From Ruminococcus sp. YE282 (GTDB taxonomy: Bacteria; Bacillota; Clostridia; Oscillospirales; Acutalibacteraceae): a stretch of 64,000 bases of DNA. This document shows, piece by piece, positions 58,447 through 64,000 of this stretch. The notes below the pieces were generated by a model. The model had not been told where the DNA came from. It did no database searches and worked only from the letters and a program-made list of their open reading frames with translations. The position numbers and the translations under genes are program-made. Positions within the stretch are counted from its first letter, which is position 1; the number at the start of each line of letters is the position of its first letter. The stretch spans positions 143,457-207,456 of the forward strand of contig FMUV01000001.1 in the NCBI GenBank assembly GCA_900101355.1, in the 5' to 3' direction.

Positions 58447-60511
58447 TGTCGCGGAAATGAAAGAACTTGTTGAAAAGTTAAACAAGTACCGAGATGCTTA
58501 TTACAATCAAAATACGAGTTTAATTACCGACAGGGAATACGACAGTTTATATGATAAACTCTGTCAAATGGAAGTGGAGAGCGGGTTGATTTTGTCAAAC
58601 TCGCCCACTCAATCCGTTGGATATACCGTATCAAGCAAATTAGAAAAGGTTAAGCATAACCATCCGTTGCTTTCTCTTGATAAAACCACGAAAATAAACG
58701 AATTTGCTGATTATTTCAAAAGCAGAGATTGTCTGCTTATGGCTAAATTAGACGGGTTGACTTGCTCTATTACCTATAAAAATGGTAAGTTATTCCGCGC
58801 GGAAACTCGCGGTGATGGCGAAATCGGAGAAGATATTACCGTCAATGCAAGAGTATTCTCAAATCTTCCTCTAACAATTCCCTATAATGGTGAATTAGTC
58901 ATTGATGGGGAATGTATTATTTCTCAGGAGGATTTTGAACGAATTAACAATCCTCTTATTAAAAAAGCAGAGGTAGAGGGTAAAGCGAAAGGTCTGCAAG
59001 GTAAAGATTTGGCGGATTATGTACACAAAAATTCGTTCGCCAACCCGCGAAATCTCGTGAGTGGCACTGTTCGGCAACTCGATAACAAAATAGTCAAAAG
59101 CAGAAATGTCAAGTTTTTGGCGTGGAAGTTATATTCAATAGGGAAAGACAAGAAAATAGACTCGCATTATCGCAGATTGATTGCCTTGAATAATCTTGGA
59201 TTTGATATTGTGCCTTGTGATTATTTTGATACAATGGTAAACCAAATCAATGACGAGAGTTGTCAATTAGGAATTGAAGTAATCAAGGATAAATGTAAGT
59301 CTATGAGCATACCTATTGATGGTATGGTTGGAATGTTTGACGATATTAAATATGGTGAATCGCTCGGAATGACGGGTCATCATCCGCGCCATTCTCTTGC
59401 TTTTAAGTTCTATCAAGAAGAAAACGAAACCACGTTAAAGGATATTGAATGGGCTACGAGCCGCACGGGGCAAGTTAATCCTGTTGCTGTGTTTGAGCCG
59501 GTCGAAATTGACGGTACAACTGTTTCGCGGGCAACGCTGAACAATGTGAGTTGCATAAAGGAATTTGAGCTTGGTATAGGCGATACAATTACGGTCATTA
59601 AGAGTAATCAGATTATTCCTATGGTTACTCAAAACCTTTCAAGAAGTAATACATATAAAATTCCCGAAGTTTGCCCTTCGTGCGGACATCCAACTGTTAT
59701 CAAAAATGATAACGGCAGAGAAATGCTTTATTGCACAAATCGGCAATGTAAAGCTGTGCTGCACGATTCAATAGCGAATTTCGCAAGCAGAAACGCTATG
59801 AATATCGTCGGTATCTCAGACGAAAGATTGCGGGTTTTGATTGACGAAGGATTTATCGAGGATTATGCCGACCTATATGATTTGAAATACCGCAAGGATG
59901 AGCTTACCAAACTGTCTGGCTTTGGCGAGGATAGCGTGAATAATATGCTCCAAGCCATAGAAAATAGCAAAGATTGCGAGATGGCAAATGTTATTGTTGC
60001 GATTGGTATTCCGAATATCGGCAAATCCACGGCAAAGATTATCGCAGAGGAATGTGCGCGAAATTTCAATCCTATCATAGATAGAAACGCTATTAGCACT
60101 CTGATATGGTTAGCAACCGGTGAATACGATTGGAGCGAGTTGCCATCAATCGGCGAACTGACGAGCAATGCAATTAATGACTATGTATTTGCTAACGCGG
60201 GTTTAATAATGAGGTTGAATAATAATCTAAATGTCAAAATGCCGGCACTGAGCAAAACAAATCAAGATGATTGGCGGAGTGGCAAAACATTTTGTATCAC
60301 AGGTAAGTTAGAGCATTTTGATAACCGCGCGGCTTTGGTTTATAATATTGAATCCGCTGGCGGCAAGGTTGTTTCGTCTGTGACTAAAAAGACAGATTAT
60401 TTGATTACGAATGATAAGACCTCCGGCAGTTCTAAAAACAAGGCTGCGGCAAAATACGGAACGAAAATCATCACCGAAGCAGAGTATTGTTTGGGAGATA
60501 AAAATTTTTAA
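58439..60511 (+). CDS. ligA: NAD-dependent DNA ligase
   Basis: A 690-residue protein. The adenylation motif AKLDGLTCSI (Lys near residue 102), SGTVRQLD, a Cys4 zinc finger (CPSCGHP...CTNRQC), helix-hairpin-helix repeats and a C-terminal BRCT domain (GKTFCITGKLEHF ... KTDYLITND) give the full LigA order and length. It seals nicks using NAD+. Start TTG 58439 with AAGAGG upstream; ATG 58457 is an alternative. Confidence 0.92.
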   Translation: MFDVAEMKELVEKLNKYRDAYYNQNTSLITDREYDSLYDKLCQMEVESGLILSNSPTQSVGYTVSSKLEKVKHNHPLLSLDKTTKINEFADYFKSRDCLLMAKLDGLTCSITYKNGKLFRAETRGDGEIGEDITVNARVFSNLPLTIPYNGELVIDGECIISQEDFERINNPLIKKAEVEGKAKGLQGKDLADYVHKNSFANPRNLVSGTVRQLDNKIVKSRNVKFLAWKLYSIGKDKKIDSHYRRLIALNNLGFDIVPCDYFDTMVNQINDESCQLGIEVIKDKCKSMSIPIDGMVGMFDDIKYGESLGMTGHHPRHSLAFKFYQEENETTLKDIEWATSRTGQVNPVAVFEPVEIDGTTVSRATLNNVSCIKEFELGIGDTITVIKSNQIIPMVTQNLSRSNTYKIPEVCPSCGHPTVIKNDNGREMLYCTNRQCKAVLHDSIANFASRNAMNIVGISDERLRVLIDEGFIEDYADLYDLKYRKDELTKLSGFGEDSVNNMLQAIENSKDCEMANVIVAIGIPNIGKSTAKIIAEECARNFNPIIDRNAISTLIWLATGEYDWSELPSIGELTSNAINDYVFANAGLIMRLNNNLNVKMPALSKTNQDDWRSGKTFCITGKLEHFDNRAALVYNIESAGGKVVSSVTKKTDYLITNDKTSGSSKNKAAAKYGTKIITEAEYCLGDKNF

Positions 60512-60531
60512 TGTAAATAGCAAAAAACATA

Positions 60532-60560
60532 TTGACAAATTTTTTGAGAAGTGCTATAAT
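60532..60560 (+). promoter_or_regulatory. Promoter of the HPr-like gene
   Basis: TTGACA (60532-60537), 17 nt, TATAAT (60555-60560), preceded by TAAATAGCAAAAAACAT. Confidence 0.78.
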
Positions 60561-60590
60561 AGCCTTGTAAACGAAAAGAGGTGAAAAGAA

Positions 60591-60863
60591 ATGAGAGTAA
60601 GAATTGAATTAACCAACATTGATGATGTAAAGAAGTTCCACGAAGCAGTTTGTAAAGTTAAGGAAGATGTAAGAGTTAAGGGTAAGGATGAGAATGGTAT
60701 GCCGTGGGAAATGTCGGCAAAATCTTTGCTTTGTTCCTTGATTCTTTCGCAGAGGGCGCAGGAGGGCAGAGAGCACACCGCGCACGATGTTGACTGGAAC
60801 ACCATTTGGTGCGAATGTGAGACCGATATTTATTCGCTTATTCAGGATTTTGTCGTTCTCTAA
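60591..60863 (+). CDS. HPr-like fold protein (90 aa)
   Basis: IELTNIDDVKKFHEAVCKVKEDVRVKGKDENGMPWEMSAKSLLCSLILSQ follows the pattern of HPr-like phosphocarrier domains seen in Firmicutes phages (strand, helix, strands, SAKSLLxxLxLS helix), but the active His is not apparent. It may be a regulatory decoy. Confidence 0.6.
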   Translation: MRVRIELTNIDDVKKFHEAVCKVKEDVRVKGKDENGMPWEMSAKSLLCSLILSQRAQEGREHTAHDVDWNTIWCECETDIYSLIQDFVVL

Positions 60864-60991
60864 AGTAAATAGCACAAAAAATATTCACAGTAAATAAAAT
60901 ATTGTTTTTATTGCACATATATGTCTTAAATTACCTATCTTTCTAACTTTTCTTTTGATTTATTGCTTAATCCGAAATATTAATCATACGC

Positions 60992-61014
60992 AACCCCTCA
61001 AAAATAGAGGGGTT
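60992..61014 (+). terminator. Hairpin upstream of the methyltransferase
   Basis: AACCCCTC/GAGGGGTT around AAAAATA, perfect 8 bp. The loop-stem word matches CCCTCTAAAATAGGG-type words at 2742-2763 and 9290-9620. No T-run. Confidence 0.5.
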
Positions 61015-61017
61015 ACT

Positions 61018-61982
61018 ATGCTAAAAACGTCTATAAAAACAATAATTCAACGACACACGGATATGAACTTACGAACTTTTGCGAATTTGATAAATACGCA
61101 GCGACAAGTTATTGTGCAATCCACGGAGCAGATGAAAGTCTTAACCTCGGAGATATAACAAAGGTCGATGAAACCAAAATCAAACCTTTCACAATGATTT
61201 GTGGCGGAAGCCCGTGTCAGGATTTCAGCGTTGCGGGCAATCAAGCAGGAAGCAAATGGAAGTGCAAGGATTGTGAACACGAATATAATCCTTTGACCGT
61301 GCATTATTCTGAGCGGCACAAATGTCCTAATTGCGGAAGCGAAAACCTTGATAAGACACGCAGTTCACTCTTAGTTGAATGGTTGCGTGTCATTCGCGCA
61401 AATAAGCCTAAATGGGGCATTTATGAAAACGTCAAAAATATTGTCGGTAAAAAGTTCAAAGATACATTTCAAATGTTTATTGATGAACTTAATGAATACG
61501 GTTATAACACCTATTATCAGGTTCTCAATGCTAAAGATTATGGTATTCCTCAGAACCGCGAAAGAGTATATTTGATTATCATTCAAAAAGATTTGGATAA
61601 TGGCAAGTTCAAATTTCCCGAAGGATTTGACAATGGACTTCGCCTCAAGGATATGCTCGAAGATGAGGTTGATCAAAAATACTATATTAACACCCAAAAA
61701 GCACAGGAGCTAATTAATGATTTAGTTAGCAGCGGTAAATTAGATAAGAGTTATTCTAATGCTGTACGCGCCGGGGGGGAGAGGAAGTATAGACCGACAC
61801 CAATGGGATGCGATTCAAGTGTAAAATCAATGGGATTTATTGATAATGGCACAGGAAAACACCAATCCAATATGGTTTATAGTAAAAACGGTCTAAGTCG
61901 ATGTATTGACGCTACTGATTATAAACATTCGCAAAGGATAATATCGAATGATAAAAGAAAATCAAAAGAATCTATCATTTAG
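61018..61982 (+). CDS. C5-cytosine DNA methyltransferase, motif IV-VIII part
   Basis: The frame reads GYELTNFCEFDKYAATSYCAIHG, TMICGGSPCQDFSVAG (motif IV Pro-Cys), a Cys4 zinc insert, WGIYENVKNIV (motif VI) and AKDYGIPQNRERVYLIII (motif VIII). The usual N-terminal SAM motif I (FxGxG) is absent upstream; it appears instead after motif X at about 63055. No good start codon exists in this frame (ATG 61018 is out of frame). At the G7 run 61773-61779 the canonical continuation GGRGSIDRHQWD lies in the next frame. Confidence 0.75.
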
Positions 61983-62172
61983 TTCAAAGAATACCGACAA
62001 ACCACTTTTAGTCTGTGGTTTTGGAGAAATAAATTTTGGAAAACAATATCGGCAAGGCAACAGAGTTTATGATTCCGAACATATTGCTATGGCGTTAAAT
62101 TCATCTCCTGTCGGTAATACTGGCGGATATACATATTTATATTTGGTGAGAGTAAATGATAAACAAAGATAA
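61948..62172 (+). CDS. Methyltransferase recognition-region module (fragment)
   Basis: GFGEINFGKQYRQGNRVYDSEHIAMALNSSPVGNTGGYTYLYLV matches the repeated G-x-VYS-x-x-G-I/V-x-x-T/L-x-x-x-GG modules of C5-methyltransferase target-recognition regions. In a different frame from the preceding part. Confidence 0.6.
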   Translation: MIKENQKNLSFSSKNTDKPLLVCGFGEINFGKQYRQGNRVYDSEHIAMALNSSPVGNTGGYTYLYLVRVNDKQR

Positions 62173-62332
62173 CACCGTCCTCTTGGGCAATGTTTATGGT
62201 AAACAGTTCGGTACGGGATATGCCGGTAATGTATGGGATAAAGAATACTATTGCCCGACAATTCGTACTTGTCAGGGGGGAGGAAATCAACCAATGGTTA
62301 TCGTGAAGGAAGAAAAAGATGAGAAAAGATAG
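62156..62332 (+). CDS. Methyltransferase recognition-region module (fragment)
   Basis: VLLGNVYGKQFGTGYAGNVWDKEYYCPTIRTCQGGGNQPMVIVKEEK: a classic CPT-x-x-x-CQGGGNQP module. The GGG is encoded within a G6 run (62275-62280). Confidence 0.62.
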   Translation: MINKDNTVLLGNVYGKQFGTGYAGNVWDKEYYCPTIRTCQGGGNQPMVIVKEEKDEKR

Positions 62333-62470
62333 TGGAATCGAGGTTATTGGTTCGCTTAATCCGCAAAAAGAGGTACAGGATAGGGTTCGCGTTCTCTCGT
62401 TCGGTGGAGTTGCCAATCTTTAAGAGCGACAGATTACAAAGAGCCGCCAAAAGTTTTGGTGTTGGTTCAG
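62319..62470 (+). CDS. Methyltransferase recognition-region module with frameshift
   Basis: IEVIGSLNPQKEVQDRVRVLSFGGVA in one frame, then SLRATDYKEPPKVLVLV in the next. One extra C in the CC at about 62414 would join them as GGVAQSLRATDYKEPPKVLV, a standard module. Confidence 0.6.
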
Positions 62471-62480
62471 GAGAAATCAA

Positions 62481-62678
62481 ATGAGAATACCGATATGTTT
62501 GTTGACTCCGAATAATTTCGCTCATAAAGCAGGAGATGGCACAAAAACCAGAAAAAGAGAGATTAGATTTATTCATCCCGCGCTTCAAGCAAATTGTGGA
62601 GCAACACAGGCAACGTATCTATTAGAGCGTTGGGTACAAGAAATAAATAAAGAAATTATCCAAATAAAGGACAATTAG
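62481..62678 (+). CDS. Unassigned ORF inside the methyltransferase locus
   Basis: MRIPICLLTPNNFAHKAGDGTKTRKREIRFIHPALQANCGATQATYLL... (65 aa). It overlaps the end of the previous module in another frame. It may be a genuine small gene or a fragment; not recognised. Confidence 0.4.
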   Translation: MRIPICLLTPNNFAHKAGDGTKTRKREIRFIHPALQANCGATQATYLLERWVQEINKEIIQIKDN

Positions 62679-62681
62679 TAT

Positions 62682-63168
62682 ATGGATTTAAGACATACAG
62701 AACTCCCTTGCTTTTATGACGACCGCGACATCGGCTGGGGGGGAGAAAACGACAGATTTTTGTCCTACACAAAGAGCAAGTAGGAGTGGAATAAAAATGA
62801 TAAATAATTCTTCCGATGGTTTCAGAATCAGAAAATTAACCCCAAAAGAATGTTTTAGACTAATGGGATTTTCTGATGAGGCTTTTGAAAGAGCAAGAAA
62901 AGCACTGAACGATAAGTTTTACAAAGGCAATGATAGGTCAAGTTCTCAGCTTTATAAACAAGCAGGAAATTCAATAGTTACCGATGTATTGTTTTACATA
63001 TTTTATGAACTATATCAAGCAATGCCTTATCTATTCGATGATTTGAAAGTGAGCAGTTATTTCTCTGGGATAGGAGCTTTTGAAATTGCACTCGATAGAT
63101 TGTTTGATGTGGTTCAGAACGGCGATAGTGCTGTTATTCCCGCGAAATCCGGGGGAGAGAAACAATAA
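62682..63168 (+). CDS. C5-cytosine methyltransferase, motifs IX-X followed by motif I, with frameshift
   Basis: MDLRHTELPCFYDDRDIGWG, then a G7 run (62737-62743); with one G fewer the frame continues into CPTQRASRSGIKM, FRIRKLTPKECFRLMGFSDEAF (motif IX) and SSSQLYKQAGNSIVTDVL (motif X). Directly after, DDLKVSSYFSGIGAFEIALDRL is motif I, which normally begins these enzymes. The order IV-VI-VIII-IX-X-I indicates a circular permutation or a join of two genes. Confidence 0.68.
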
Positions 63169-63310
63169 TTTATGATGACTATAATAGCAGAGTAAGAGAT
63201 GACCAGAACACAATAGGTACTCTAACCACAAACATTGGTAGTAGTGGTTTAAGAGCAGCATATAAAATCATTGAAAATGAGGAAAAACAATGTATTCAGA
63301 ATACGGAAAA
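63169..63310 (+). CDS. Methyltransferase module fragment after the motif I block
   Basis: IIYDDYNSRVRDDQNTIGTLTTNIGSSGLRAAYKIIE is another recognition-type module in a frame one base off; an extra G in the G5 run at 63151-63155 would join it to the preceding ORF (SGGRETIIYDDYNS). Confidence 0.55.
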
Positions 63311-63763
63311 GTAGTCGTAGGTTATCAAGGCGTTGGCAAATCAACTCTTGCATTTCACAATAATCGTGTGATTGACCTCGAAAGCAGCAACTTCTTTGTG
63401 GATGGCGAACGTCCCGCGAATTGGCACATCATCTACTGCAATATTGCACGAGCATTGTGCAAGCAAGGATATATCGTTTGCATTTCATCTCACAAGGAAG
63501 TCAGAAAGGAACTTGCGCGACATCCGGCGAGCAAACAAGTAATCGTATATCCAACTCGCGCTCTAAAAGATGCTTGGATTGCTAAACTTCGTTATCGTTT
63601 TGACGAAACACAATCTATGAAGGATTTTAAGGCATTAAAGAACGCCGAAGATTGCTTTGATAAGAATATCGTAGATTTAGAAAATCAAGAGGGTTTTGAA
63701 AGAATCGGGTTTTCTACTATGGATTATGACCTTGCCGACCTTTTGGAATTAAATAGGAGATAA
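63290..63763 (+). CDS. P-loop nucleotide-binding protein, kinase-like
   Basis: A 157-residue protein with Walker A GYQGVGKST (residues 11-19), VIDLESSNF and CISSHKEVRKELARH; size and layout fit small phage nucleoside/nucleotide kinases. The neighbouring methyltransferase genes fit a DNA-modification context. Confidence 0.68.
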   Translation: MYSEYGKVVVGYQGVGKSTLAFHNNRVIDLESSNFFVDGERPANWHIIYCNIARALCKQGYIVCISSHKEVRKELARHPASKQVIVYPTRALKDAWIAKLRYRFDETQSMKDFKALKNAEDCFDKNIVDLENQEGFERIGFSTMDYDLADLLELNRR

Positions 63764-63765
63764 AA

Positions 63766-63918
63766 ATGAGTTGTAAGCACAAAATGAAATCAGTTTTAGG
63801 CAAAGAATACACACGTTGTCGTAGAGACAACTCTGTTCATAGAAAGCCGTGCAAATGCCCGAAATATGAGCCGACCTTACGAGAAAGAATTAAGAGGTTC
63901 TTTAGTGGTCGTAAATAG
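63766..63918 (+). CDS. Small Cys-rich basic protein (50 aa)
   Basis: MSCKHKMKSVLGKEYTRCRRDNSVHRKPCKCPKYEP: four Cys and two His suggest a zinc knuckle. ATG 63766 follows AGGAGATAAAA. Confidence 0.5.
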   Translation: MSCKHKMKSVLGKEYTRCRRDNSVHRKPCKCPKYEPTLRERIKRFFSGRK

Positions 63919-63928
63919 AGTTTGGGCA

Positions 63929-64000
63929 ATGCCGCACAAAAATACATTCAAAATAAAACCGATTGGCGAACTTGTTGAACGCTACGCTTCGGGGGGGGGG
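63929..64000 (+). CDS. Probable DNA methylase, N-terminus only
   Basis: MPHKNTFKIKPIGELVERYAS and then a G10 run to the window edge. The FKIKPIxELVxRY start matches phage site-specific DNA methylases that continue with a D/NPF motif. Only about 24 codons are visible and the G-run may not be reliable. Confidence 0.5.
   Translation, partial: MPHKNTFKIKPIGELVERYASGGG

Noticed and set aside
63991-64000. Terminal G10 as a biological tract
   Set aside because: It coincides with the window edge and may be a contig-end or base-calling artefact, so I draw no conclusion.

Overview
The window looks like part of a large, AT-rich bacteriophage (or phage-plasmid) genome of a Firmicutes/Clostridia-type host. 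Reasons: strong GGAGG ribosome sites, sigma-A-like TTGACA-N17-TATAAT promoters, dense runs of small uncharacterised ORFs, about 20 tRNA or tRNA-like genes plus a tmRNA, a phage-type single-subunit RNA polymerase, sliding clamp, NAD-dependent DNA ligase, tyrosine recombinase, cell-wall hydrolase, many homing endonucleases and a diversity-generating retroelement (DGR). I see no capsid, tail or terminase genes here and no rRNA. The taxonomic statement is inference.

Layout. 1-8.74 kb is read leftward: a beta-CASP RNA nuclease, tRNA-Thr/Asp/Tyr/Glu, two GIY-YIG homing endonucleases, two zinc-ribbon proteins and a 944-residue RNA polymerase with a DFDGD active site. 8.74-10.3 kb is a non-coding, repeat-rich gap, a candidate origin or centromere. 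10.4-17.9 kb is a rightward operon of small unknown proteins, bounded on both sides by the same palindromic iterons and a long inverted repeat (about 9.0, 18.1 and 18.5 kb). 19-36 kb carries a SprT-like protease, DnaN, a candidate leader RNA, integrase, a PemK/MazF-like toxin, remnants of a nicotinamide/PRPP gene pair, and the DGR (variable protein, Avd, template repeat, reverse transcriptase fused to a DUF2493/SLOG domain). 36.4-46.6 kb is an RNA-rich region with tRNAs, tmRNA, a large structured RNA candidate, a TerD-type protein, and a compact TnpB/Cas12-like nuclease followed by a real CRISPR array. 46.6-64 kb carries a Thg1-like tRNA polymerase, HNH endonucleases, phosphoesterases, a DHH phosphodiesterase, an MFS transporter, LigA and a fragmented, apparently permuted C5-cytosine methyltransferase.

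The strongest undescribed signal is an RNA architecture in the tRNA region. Nine copies of a hairpin share an outer stem, CTA(A), an ~8-bp covarying helix, a TCCTTCT tract and a closing AATTtCC. Two copies enclose circularly permuted tRNAs (3' half before 5' half, matching Asn and Trp); others enclose isolated tRNA-like arms. A second covarying hairpin with an invariant GAAAGA loop sits 5-9 nt upstream of five ordinary tRNAs and 24 nt upstream of a sixth. With the Thg1-like enzyme and the beta-CASP nuclease this suggests a phage-specific tRNA-maturation programme (inference).

Caution: at least eight genes are broken by a single-base change in a short A or G (once C) run, and three others contain in-frame stops. 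These may be sequencing indels, decay, slippage or phase variation; the sequence alone cannot decide.
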